From: Candidatus Wallbacteria bacterium
GTDB taxonomy: Bacteria > Muiribacteriota > UBA6191 > JACPRK01
Direction: 5' to 3'
Assembly (NCBI GenBank): GCA_016213845.1
Contig: JACQZN010000031.1
Location: 1 to 64,000 of the forward strand
Length of the DNA stretch: 64,000 bases
Shown here: positions 9,987 through 18,711 of the stretch, one piece after another
Position numbering within the stretch: position 1 is the stretch's first letter
How the letters are laid out: every line of letters starts with the position of its first letter
Notes under the pieces: generated by a model
Told to the model about the DNA's origin: nothing
The model's input: only the letters and a program-made list of their open reading frames with translations
The model's database searches: none
Program-made: the position numbers and the translations under genes

Positions 9987-10015
9987 TTGTCCCGGTCGCG
10001 GCTATCCACTAGACT
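9987..10015 (+). promoter_or_regulatory. candidate sigma-70 promoter of the giant surface protein
   Basis: TTGTCC and TAGACT are separated by 17 bases, each matching 4 of 6 consensus positions. The predicted start near 10022 leaves a leader of about 109 bases before the ATG at 10131. Confidence 0.35.
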
Positions 10016-10130
10016 GTCCTGGAGGCTGCGTCCCAAGGGCGGGGCAGACCCCTGCCGCCGAGAGGTTCCCCCTCGCGGGCGTGCACGATTCGTATCCATG
10101 ACCGGTACTAGGAAAGCCCTGGAGGCTTCG

Positions 10131-13100
10131 ATGTTCCGTATGTCGTTTCTGGTCGTCCTGACGGCCGCGGCGTTGGCGACCCCGGCCGTTGCCCAGTACG
10201 TGAACTGGTCAGGCGCCCCGAGCCTCCCCCAGCCGACCGCCGGCGGGGCGGCCGCCGTCGTGGGCGGGAAGCTCTACTTCGCGGGCGGCTACCACGTGAG
10301 CAAGAACGACCCGACCAGCAACGTCTACCGGCTCGATTCGCCCACGTCGACCGCCTGGACGCAGGTCACCTCCCTTCCGTCGCCGCGATGGGGGCTGGCG
10401 CTGGTGGCAGCCGAGGGGCGGCTCTGGGCCATTGGCGGCCGCGCTTCGGGCGATATCTCGGCCATCGAATCATGGGACCCGGCCACCGAGTCGGGCTGGC
10501 GCACCGAATCCGGCAACCTGGCGGAAGCGCGCCGGTTGCTCTCGGCGGTGGCTTTCCAGGGCCGCCTCTACGCGCTGGGTGGTGCCAAGTTCGGAGGCGA
10601 GCTGCGTGTTCCGACGCTCTCCAGCTTCCCCCCGGAGGACTCCACCTCGCAGGTCACCCACGCCCCGATGCCGACGCCGCGCGCCACAGCGCTGGTCACC
10701 TTGCAGGACCGGCTCTTTGCACTCGGTGGCAGCTCCGACTTCGGCGGCCTGTCGATGGTCGAGGTCTGGACACCGGACCCGTCGAGCTCCACGGGCTCGG
10801 GAACGTGGACAACCGCGGCCACGGCGCCTGTCGACTACCGCTTCCGAGCCGGCGCGCGACTGGGCGACTTTGTCTTCCTGACCGGGGGCAACAACGCCAA
10901 CCAGTTCCTGTCGCCCGCCGTCGACCGCTACGATCCGGCGGCCAATCGATGGGAGGCTGCGGCCGCGATGCTTGCGGCCCGCGCCGAGCATGCGCTGGTC
11001 GCCTACGGCGGCGGCCTCTACGCCATCGGCGGGCTGACCGGGACAACCGTCGAAGGGGCGACGCCCTCCTCGTCGGTGGAGCGCGCGGACCTGGCGCCCG
11101 TGGAGACGGGGGTCTACCACACCGAGGCCGCCCCGTCCCTGGCCACACCTCGGACTCGCCACGCGGCCGTCGTGCTGGGAAACGGTTCCGTCCTGGTGGC
11201 CGGGGGGCGTCGTGACTTCGCGACCGGGCTGGCGCTGGCGACTGCCGAGGTCCTGACACCGACGGCGACGGGATGGGTCCGCACGGTCAACGACCTGCCG
11301 GCCGGGCTGATGGACCCGCGCGCCGTCCGTCTGCGAGACGGCCGAGCGCTCTTTGCGGGCGGCAGGCGAGACCTGGCAATCAGCGACGATCTGTTCGTGT
11401 TCGACCCGGCTAGCGGGACCTTCACGACGCCGCAGACGGGCGCGACCGTCCCGCTTCCCGTGACGATGAGGGCGGCGCGCACCCGGCACACGGTAACCCT
11501 CCTGGGCGACGGGAGGGTGTTGATCGCCGGAGGGATCTCGCCCGGGCAGTCCGCCGAAAACGCTCTCGGCAGCTACGAGTTCTTCGCGGCGCCGAATCTC
11601 TCGACGGCCGGGGCGATGATGCTGCCCGGAACCCTCTCGGATCACACCTCCACGTTGCTCCACGACGGCCGGGTGCTCATCGCGGGCGGCCGGCAGGGGG
11701 GGACGACGGCGGCGGCCTGTTTTCTGTTCGACCCGAGACAGCAGAAGTTCGTCGCTCGGGCCTCCATGCTTCAGGCGCGCGAGGGCCACTCGGCCGCATT
11801 GTTGGCGGACGGCTCCGTGTTCGTCTCGGGTGGAGTGCCGGCGGATGCGACGGGGACCGAGGCCGAAGTCTACGATCCGGTCACGGACAAGTGGTTCGCG
11901 GTCCCGGGGGCGGTGCGCCGCAGCAAGGCGAGCGTATCGGTCCTCCCCTCTGGGCAGGTTTTGATCGCCGGCGGGTTCACTCCTTCGGGAGCGACCTTGC
12001 GCTCGATGGAGCTTTTCAGTCCGAAGCTGCGGGCCCTCAACGCGCTGGGAGCGAGCCTCCCTTCCCCGCGGGCCGGCCATCGAGCGGTGGCGGCTCCCGG
12101 CGCCGACGCGCTTCTGATCGGCGGAGAGACGGCGCCCGGTAACAGCATGGGGACCACTGAAAAGGTGCTCTACGGCCCTCAGCCGAACAGGCCGCCCGTT
12201 GCCGCCGTGCAGCCCCCGTCACAGGCGCTGCGGCGCGAGCGGGTGCAGCTCGACGGGGGCGGCTCCACGGACCCGGACCAGACGAGCTTTGCCTATCTCT
12301 GGACACGAGTTTCGGGCCCCAGCGCGGGTGCTCTCACGAAGACCACCTCGGCCGTGGCGGAGTTCACGACGACCCAGAGCGGCGGTTACGGGTTCCGGTT
12401 GCTGCTGACCGACCCGGCCGGCGCTACGGCCACCGCCGAGACCACCGTGACGGTGCTGCCGAACCAGCCACCCTCGGCCAGCGCCGGCCCGACGCAAGCG
12501 GGCACTGGCGGCCTGTTCCTGCTGGACGGGCGGGCCAGCGGAGATCCGGAGCAGGACCCGATCACGTACGCGTGGTCGCTTCTCAGCGGCCCGGCCGTAT
12601 CCATCACGAGCGCCAGCTCTTCGGTTGCCTCGGTTGAGCTCAGCACGTCGACGACGACCTATCGGTTCCGGCTGGACGTGACGGATGACGGCGGGTTGTC
12701 GGCCACGGCCGTGACGACGGTGGTGGTGACCACGAACCGGCCGCCAGTAGCCAACGCGGGACCGGGCCGGCGGGTGAGGTTGCGGGCGCAGGCTCCGTTC
12801 GAGCAAGTGCAGCTGGACGGTCGGAATAGCTCCGACGCGGACGGTGACACGCTTCGGTACTCCTGGCTGCGAACGGCGGGTCCGTCGGTCTCGCTCGATT
12901 CGCCGAGCTCGAGCACGGTGCGTTTCACGCCACAGACGGCTGCTATTTACGATTTCCGCTTGACGGTGGACGACGGGAGGGGACTGTCGGGGTCGGCGAG
13001 CGTGCGGGTCACTGTCGACCCCTTCAACCGGCCTCCAACGGCGATGGCCGGGGCGGACACGACGGTCACAACCGGAGCGCAGCTCATCCTGGACGGGGGC

Positions 13101-16100
13101 GATTCGAGCGATCCGGACGGCGATCCTCTGACGTATGCGTGGCGTCTGGAGTCCGGTCCTGCCACGCCCCAGGTCACTGGAACGGCGACGCGGCGGCTGG
13201 GCTTCAAGGCCTCGGAGCCAGGGGTGTACACGTTCGAGCTTGCGGTCACCGACGACCGGAGTGCGACAGCGCGGGACCTGGTGAGCGTAACCGTGGTCCG
13301 CCCGAACGAGCGGCCGTCCGCCAACGCCGGTCCCGACACGACCGTTGTCGTGGACACGATCCGGATTCTGGACGGGGACGGCTCGAGCGACCCTGAGGGT
13401 CAGACGCTGGTGTTCCTGTGGACCCAGCTGTCCGGGGTGCCGACGCTATCGACCGGGCTGGGTACGTCGCGGCTGTCGTTCAGGACCACCGAGCCGGGTT
13501 CGTACGTCTTCCGCTTGCTGGTGCGGGATCCGCTGGGGCTGACGGCGACGGATGATGTGCTGGTAACGGCAGTGGCGGCGAATGCAGCGCCGATTTCGGA
13601 GCCTGGGCAGGACATCACGAGTGCGCCGCTTGGGCAAGTGGTGACGCTTGACGGCGGCCGCAGCTTCGACCCGGACACCGGGGATCGGATTGCGGGGTAC
13701 CAGTGGCGATTCACGTCGGTTCCGGCGACGACGCCGCTGTCGGGGGCAGACACGTCCGTCGTGAGGTTCCGCCCCGAGGCAGCGGGCACGTACGTGCTGG
13801 AGCTGGCCGTGGCGGACACGCGGGGCGCGATCGGGCGCAAGCGGGTGACGGTGATCGTGAGCGCGGGCAATCGCGCGCCGTTTGCCGACGCGGGGGCGGA
13901 CCGTACCGTGGCGGTGAGCACGGAGGTCCGGCTGGAGGGCGGCCGCAGCGGCGACCCGGACGGCGATTTGCTCGGATTTCGGTGGCGTCAGCTGACGGGC
14001 GAGAAGGTGGAGTTGCGGGACGCGTTGACGCCGTCGGCTCGATTCACTCCGTTGACAAGCGGCGCGAGGCAGTTCGAGCTCACGGTGAGCGACGGCAAGG
14101 GCGGAATCTCGACCGACACCGTGGTCGTGACGGCGGTCCCTGCGTCCGAGATCTCCACGGTGGCTGCGCTCGGGTTCTGGTCGCGCGCGGCCGACCTTCC
14201 GACTCCGCGGCGGGCCTTCGCCGCGGTGGCCGTCCGGGGCAAGCTCTACACGTTCGGCGGCAGCCGAGGCACGGCGCTGGAGCCCCTTTCGACCGTGGAG
14301 ATTTTCGACCCGCTGGCCGGGCCCGCGGGCGCCTGGACGGCGGGGCCGCCGATGCCGACGGCGCGGATTGCCCCCTCGGCCGTTGCAGTCGGGGCGCGGA
14401 TCTTCGTGATCGGCGGCCGGGCGGTGCGGCTGGGCGTGCCCTCCGACACCAGCGTCGTCGAGGTTTTCGACACGGCCTCGCAGACGTGGCTGGCGGCCCC
14501 CCCCATCCTGGTCCCTCGCCGTGAAACCGCGGCCGGCGTGATCGACGGCAAGCTCTACGTCGCAGGCGGAGTATCGAGCACCGGCGCCACCACTACCGTG
14601 ACGCGGTTCGTGGAGCGCTTCGACCCGCTCGACCCGCAGCGCGGCTGGTCGGTCGAGACGCCGCTGACGCAGGCGCGGCGGCCTGCCATGACCGCACTCA
14701 ATGGAAGGCTCTTCGTCGTCGGCGGGGACACGCCGTCCGGCGCCGATCGCGATCGGCTGGAGATCTTCACCCCCGCCAGCCCGAGCGCATCCAATCCTTT
14801 CGCCTCCGGCGGCACCTGGAATGCCTCGGTGGGCGCTCGGAAGCCGACCACGACGGTCGGTCACGCTGTGGCCGCCCTTCGGAGCAGGGTCGTGGCGGCG
14901 GGTGGGCGGATCGGGACGATCTTCACCAACGTGGTCGAGCAATACGACCCCTTCGGCAACCGATGGAACCCCGCTCCGGCGCTCCTGGCGCCGCGCGCGG
15001 AGCTGGCGCTGGTCAATCTGAACGGCTCGCTCTATGCCATCGGCGGCGTCACGCGGGACAGGAACGGCACCGAGAGGTCCGTCGGAATCGTGGAGCGCTT
15101 CGACGCCGGCGACGACCACGCCAGCAACCTCGCGGCGGTCAAACCGGGAGACACGGTCGACTTCGGTGGCTCGCTGGACGCGGCCATCGAGAAGGGCGGC
15201 GACATCGACTTTTTCCGCTTCGGTGTGCCGATCGAAAACATGGCGATTCGCGTCGACACCGGTCCCGCGGACAGCTTCGAGGACACCTTCCTCTCCCTCT
15301 TCGACTCCAAGGGCCAGTTGATCAGCAGTGTCGACGATCCGCGCCCGGGCGTGCGGCTGGCCAGCGCCACCTTCGTCGCGACCGCTCCCGGCGACTACTT
15401 CGCCTCCGTGCGGCTCTTCGACGCGCGCTCGCAGGGGCTCTACTCCATCCGCGTGCGGCCGGCGCCGCCGGCCAGGGACGACTTGCCCAACGCGCCGATA
15501 GCCTCGGCGCCCTCCATAGCCTCCACGACCGCCGTGACGGGTGAGCTCGAGGCCCCGGGCGACGTCGACGTCCTGCGGGTCGACCTGGTCGCAGGCAAAG
15601 ACTACGTCTTCCGAACGGCGCTCGGTACGCTTACCGACACGGTGCTGGCCCTGTTGGGCCCGGGAGAGACGAATCCCAAGCCGCTGCGCGAAAACGATGA
15701 CGGTCCCGATGGGGGCCTCGCATCCCGAGTCGACTTCAGCGTCACCGAGTCGGGGCGCTATTACCTGCGCATCCGTAGCTTCGATCCTCGGGCCGCCGGC
15801 ACCTACTCCGTCTTCGTCGCGGAGCTGGCTTCGAAGGTCTTCACCGACGACCACCCCAACCGGCCCGCCGGCCTGCGCTCTTCCGACACGCTGCTCCACA
15901 CGGGGAACAAGCTCACGGGCGACATTGGCGACGTCGTGGCCGACGGCGAGCGGGACGTCGACTTCTTCCGCATCGTGACGCTGTCGGCGTCCGCCTACGC
16001 GTTCGTGCTGACGCCCACCGGGACGAACCGGCCGCAGCTCACGCTCTTCGATCGGGACGGCAACACGGTCCTGGCCGAGGCACGGGACACCAGCACGGGG

Positions 16101-18626
16101 ACGGTGGAGATCCGCGGTTTCAGGCCCAGCTTCCCTGGGACCTACTTCCTGAGGGTCTCCAGCTCACCCCGGATCGACGGCGACACGGCGGCGCGCACGG
16201 GCGCCTACACGCTGGCCAGCGAGCTCGAGGGAACGGAGACACCCGCCAGCGTCGTCCTGGCGCGCGAGCTCGACGGCGAGACGCTCTCGGCAACCGTGGT
16301 GCTCGATTCGTTACCGACGAACTCGAGCTCCCTCAGGAGCCTGGAGTTCGGTCTGCGCTTCGACCCGGCGTTGCTCGAGCTGAAGAGCGTCGGTGCGGGT
16401 ACGGCGACAACGGCCGGTCAGATACTCCGGTTCGCAAGCCCCCAGGGGTTCCTTGGCTTCTCCGTCGTCAGCCAGGAGCAGGAGATCTCGACCAAGGGCA
16501 GTCTCGTGACCGTGATGTTCCGGTCGCTTGGCTCATCGCCGCTCTTGACGCAGTCCGTGGTGCTGGCGTTCGTGGCTTCGCAAAGTGGACTTTCGCGCTA
16601 TGTGGACCTGGCGCCGGAGGCGAATCCCGGATTCGGCCAGGTCGTCCGGGCGCGCGTCTCGGGCGGCCGGCTCGCTGCGACCATTCCGGATCCGGTAGCT
16701 CCGGCGGGCGACAACCGCAGGGCCTTCGTCCGGCTGGACGGTCGAGGAAGCTTCGACCCGAACCTGCCGCAGCGAGCGCTCTCCTATGCCTGGACGCTGA
16801 CGACCGCGCCGGTGGCAGTGACGCTCTCGGACCCGGCCAGCCCCATCCCCACGTTTGCTCCAGGCACGCCAGGCGTCTACGAATTCGCGCTCACGGTCTC
16901 CAACGGCACGCTGCGCAGCTTGCCGCGGCGCGTGCGGATGCTGGTCGGTGAGGAGAACCGTCCCCCCACGGCGCTGGTCGAGGTCGTGGACTCCGCGCGA
17001 TCCATGAGGTCGCTGCCCGGTCAGGCGCCGCTGACCTTCGTGGCTGGCGCCTCCACGGTCCAGCTCGACGCGCGTCAGTCGGCCGACCCCGACCCGGGCG
17101 ATCGCGGACGGCTGACCTACAGTTGGGCCCAGGTGACGGGCCCCTCGGTTGTGCTCTCGCCCAACGCGACCTCTGCCCAGGTGAGCTTCACGCCGACAGA
17201 GGCCGCCGTCTACGAGTTCGACCTGGTCGTGCGCGACCGGGCCGCGGCCGCGAGCGCTGCGCAACGGGCCAAGACCATCGTGCTCGCGCCCGGGGATGCG
17301 TTGCCGGCGCTGTCCGTGACGGCATCGGCCAGCACGACGCTCTCCACCGGAACCGATACGGGAGACATGCTGGATGAATTGGCTCGAGTGAAGTCCTTGC
17401 GCGTGGCTCTCCCGACCCGTGTCACGATCAAGGCCAAGCTGGCCGACGCCGACCTGGGCGTCCTGCCGCTCAAGCAGCAGGCGTCCTTCCGATTCCAGCA
17501 GGAGTCCGGCCCGCCCGTCCAGCTCTCGACCGCCGTGCTCAACAACGACATCTCGGGAATCGCCACTACCAGCTTCGACCCGACCACGCAGGGCGTCCAC
17601 GTCTTCAGCGCCACGGTCTCCTCCTTGACCAGCGACGGCTCGGAGACTGGCGTCGAGGTGCAGCGCGAGATCCGTGTCATCGTGGACGGCGAGTCCAACC
17701 GTCTGCCCGAGGCCCGAGTGAAGACTCCGGCCGCGCAGAAGGGAAAGCGTGGGCGGCCGGGCGCTTCCGACACCGCCTTGCAGGAAGGCGACACTGTCAT
17801 CCTCGACGGCACCGAATCTGCCGACCCCGACGGAGCCGTCACCCTGGCGTATGCCTGGGTGCAGGTCGCCGGGCCCGAGATCGAGCTGTCGGACCCGTTC
17901 AGCTCGATCACCACGTTCGTCGCCCCGGACTTTGGGGACGACGAGACCCGGCTCTACGCCTTCCAGTTGGTGGTCGATGACGCCGGGGGCGATTCGGAGC
18001 CGTCACTGGTCAGCTTCAAGGTGGGACCGGCTGCCGCCTCGGGCGCCACCACCCGCTCGGCCAGCTACACCGGCGGACTGAACCTGATAGGCGTTCCGCT
18101 GGCGGCCGAGACGACGGGCGCCGCGCGAACAGCGCAGGAGCTGATCGACGGGCTCGGCGCGACATTCGTCATCCGGGTGGCCTCCGAGGCCGGGCGCGGC
18201 CGCTTCAGCGTCTATCTGCCTGGTGTCGGCATGACCGACCCGGGGGTGGAGGGAAACCAGGGCTACCTCATCTCGCGGCCGGCGCAGTTCAAGACGGAGA
18301 TCTTCACGGGCCAGCCGTGGCCCTCGAGCGCGCAATCAATGACGCTCTTGACCGGCGTCAACTTCGTCTCCTTTCCTGCGGGCGTTCCCTCGACCTGGAC
18401 GGCGCAGACGCTGCTGGACCGGGCCAACGCCGCGGGCGCCGCTGCCAGCTACGTCGCGCGGACTGTCCCGGATCCTTCCGATGCCTCCGTGTCGAACCCA
18501 GGTACCGGAGCCTTCGAAGTCTATCTCCCGGGTCTCGAAGGCACTTCCTTCCCCCTCCGCTCCGGACGCGGGTACCTGCTCAGCGTACGGCGCTCAGCCG
18601 TCCTCAGCTTGCCAAGCTCGGAATGA
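10131..18626 (+). CDS. giant modular secreted protein (Kelch/PKD/PPC/cohesin-like)
   Basis: A 2831-residue secreted or surface protein. The start is ATG 10131, preceded by GGAGG and followed by a signal peptide ending ATPAVAQ; longer in-frame starts lack both. In order: Kelch-type beta-propeller repeats (about 25-680, many AGGxx and DGRVLIAGG motifs); about seven PKD/Ig-like domains (683-1338), each opening with a motif like NRPPVANAGP; a second Kelch block (1346-1657); two or three PPC-like domains (1680-2035, FFRFGVP and DVDFFRI motifs); a cohesin-like domain (2040-2186, FGLRFDPALLELKSV); four more PKD-like domains (2186-2633); and two copies of a C-terminal unit (2640-2831, FSVYLPGVG and FEVYLPGLEG). 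Likely roles are adhesion or carbohydrate and protein binding. No catalytic motif is evident and no sorting signal is recognised. Confidence 0.93.
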   Translation: MFRMSFLVVLTAAALATPAVAQYVNWSGAPSLPQPTAGGAAAVVGGKLYFAGGYHVSKNDPTSNVYRLDSPTSTAWTQVTSLPSPRWGLALVAAEGRLWAIGGRASGDISAIESWDPATESGWRTESGNLAEARRLLSAVAFQGRLYALGGAKFGGELRVPTLSSFPPEDSTSQVTHAPMPTPRATALVTLQDRLFALGGSSDFGGLSMVEVWTPDPSSSTGSGTWTTAATAPVDYRFRAGARLGDFVFLTGGNNANQFLSPAVDRYDPAANRWEAAAAMLAARAEHALVAYGGGLYAIGGLTGTTVEGATPSSSVERADLAPVETGVYHTEAAPSLATPRTRHAAVVLGNGSVLVAGGRRDFATGLALATAEVLTPTATGWVRTVNDLPAGLMDPRAVRLRDGRALFAGGRRDLAISDDLFVFDPASGTFTTPQTGATVPLPVTMRAARTRHTVTLLGDGRVLIAGGISPGQSAENALGSYEFFAAPNLSTAGAMMLPGTLSDHTSTLLHDGRVLIAGGRQGGTTAAACFLFDPRQQKFVARASMLQAREGHSAALLADGSVFVSGGVPADATGTEAEVYDPVTDKWFAVPGAVRRSKASVSVLPSGQVLIAGGFTPSGATLRSMELFSPKLRALNALGASLPSPRAGHRAVAAPGADALLIGGETAPGNSMGTTEKVLYGPQPNRPPVAAVQPPSQALRRERVQLDGGGSTDPDQTSFAYLWTRVSGPSAGALTKTTSAVAEFTTTQSGGYGFRLLLTDPAGATATAETTVTVLPNQPPSASAGPTQAGTGGLFLLDGRASGDPEQDPITYAWSLLSGPAVSITSASSSVASVELSTSTTTYRFRLDVTDDGGLSATAVTTVVVTTNRPPVANAGPGRRVRLRAQAPFEQVQLDGRNSSDADGDTLRYSWLRTAGPSVSLDSPSSSTVRFTPQTAAIYDFRLTVDDGRGLSGSASVRVTVDPFNRPPTAMAGADTTVTTGAQLILDGGDSSDPDGDPLTYAWRLESGPATPQVTGTATRRLGFKASEPGVYTFELAVTDDRSATARDLVSVTVVRPNERPSANAGPDTTVVVDTIRILDGDGSSDPEGQTLVFLWTQLSGVPTLSTGLGTSRLSFRTTEPGSYVFRLLVRDPLGLTATDDVLVTAVAANAAPISEPGQDITSAPLGQVVTLDGGRSFDPDTGDRIAGYQWRFTSVPATTPLSGADTSVVRFRPEAAGTYVLELAVADTRGAIGRKRVTVIVSAGNRAPFADAGADRTVAVSTEVRLEGGRSGDPDGDLLGFRWRQLTGEKVELRDALTPSARFTPLTSGARQFELTVSDGKGGISTDTVVVTAVPASEISTVAALGFWSRAADLPTPRRAFAAVAVRGKLYTFGGSRGTALEPLSTVEIFDPLAGPAGAWTAGPPMPTARIAPSAVAVGARIFVIGGRAVRLGVPSDTSVVEVFDTASQTWLAAPPILVPRRETAAGVIDGKLYVAGGVSSTGATTTVTRFVERFDPLDPQRGWSVETPLTQARRPAMTALNGRLFVVGGDTPSGADRDRLEIFTPASPSASNPFASGGTWNASVGARKPTTTVGHAVAALRSRVVAAGGRIGTIFTNVVEQYDPFGNRWNPAPALLAPRAELALVNLNGSLYAIGGVTRDRNGTERSVGIVERFDAGDDHASNLAAVKPGDTVDFGGSLDAAIEKGGDIDFFRFGVPIENMAIRVDTGPADSFEDTFLSLFDSKGQLISSVDDPRPGVRLASATFVATAPGDYFASVRLFDARSQGLYSIRVRPAPPARDDLPNAPIASAPSIASTTAVTGELEAPGDVDVLRVDLVAGKDYVFRTALGTLTDTVLALLGPGETNPKPLRENDDGPDGGLASRVDFSVTESGRYYLRIRSFDPRAAGTYSVFVAELASKVFTDDHPNRPAGLRSSDTLLHTGNKLTGDIGDVVADGERDVDFFRIVTLSASAYAFVLTPTGTNRPQLTLFDRDGNTVLAEARDTSTGTVEIRGFRPSFPGTYFLRVSSSPRIDGDTAARTGAYTLASELEGTETPASVVLARELDGETLSATVVLDSLPTNSSSLRSLEFGLRFDPALLELKSVGAGTATTAGQILRFASPQGFLGFSVVSQEQEISTKGSLVTVMFRSLGSSPLLTQSVVLAFVASQSGLSRYVDLAPEANPGFGQVVRARVSGGRLAATIPDPVAPAGDNRRAFVRLDGRGSFDPNLPQRALSYAWTLTTAPVAVTLSDPASPIPTFAPGTPGVYEFALTVSNGTLRSLPRRVRMLVGEENRPPTALVEVVDSARSMRSLPGQAPLTFVAGASTVQLDARQSADPDPGDRGRLTYSWAQVTGPSVVLSPNATSAQVSFTPTEAAVYEFDLVVRDRAAAASAAQRAKTIVLAPGDALPALSVTASASTTLSTGTDTGDMLDELARVKSLRVALPTRVTIKAKLADADLGVLPLKQQASFRFQQESGPPVQLSTAVLNNDISGIATTSFDPTTQGVHVFSATVSSLTSDGSETGVEVQREIRVIVDGESNRLPEARVKTPAAQKGKRGRPGASDTALQEGDTVILDGTESADPDGAVTLAYAWVQVAGPEIELSDPFSSITTFVAPDFGDDETRLYAFQLVVDDAGGDSEPSLVSFKVGPAAASGATTRSASYTGGLNLIGVPLAAETTGAARTAQELIDGLGATFVIRVASEAGRGRFSVYLPGVGMTDPGVEGNQGYLISRPAQFKTEIFTGQPWPSSAQSMTLLTGVNFVSFPAGVPSTWTAQTLLDRANAAGAAASYVARTVPDPSDASVSNPGTGAFEVYLPGLEGTSFPLRSGRGYLLSVRRSAVLSLPSSE

Positions 18627-18631
18627 AAAGA

Positions 18632-18653
18632 CCGGCGGGCCGTCGCCCGCCGG
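18632..18653 (+). terminator. hairpin downstream of the giant surface protein gene
   Basis: A perfect 9-bp stem (CCGGCGGGC / GCCCGCCGG) with a 4-base loop starts 6 bases after the stop codon. No T-tract follows, so termination by this hairpin alone is plausible but not certain. Confidence 0.5.
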
Positions 18654-18667
18654 GTAGGACTTGCGAA

Positions 18668-18697
18668 CCGCGGCTGCCCAGGGTCCGGCAGCCGCGG
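18668..18697 (-). terminator. hairpin downstream of the 18712-20766 gene
   Basis: A perfect 11-bp stem (CCGCGGCTGCC / GGCAGCCGCGG) with an 8-base loop lies 15 bases past the stop of the minus-strand gene. With the hairpin at 18632 it forms a back-to-back pair between convergent genes. Confidence 0.5.
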
Positions 18698-18711
18698 TCG
18701 GGGGTGTCGTC

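Larger units (their letters stand above)
9820..10130. other. divergent regulatory region (311 bp)
   Basis: The region between the minus-strand kinase and the plus-strand giant surface protein holds no gene. It contains the kinase ribosome site (complement of AGGAGGAG near 9823), a candidate sigma-54 site, a tandem 10-bp repeat (CGGCCCCGAG twice, 9961-9980) and a candidate sigma-70 promoter. Confidence 0.6.

Noticed and set aside
13446..15899. 817-residue minus-strand frame inside the giant surface protein gene
   Set aside because: Shadow of the Kelch/PKD coding sequence; lacks start signals and recognisable domains.
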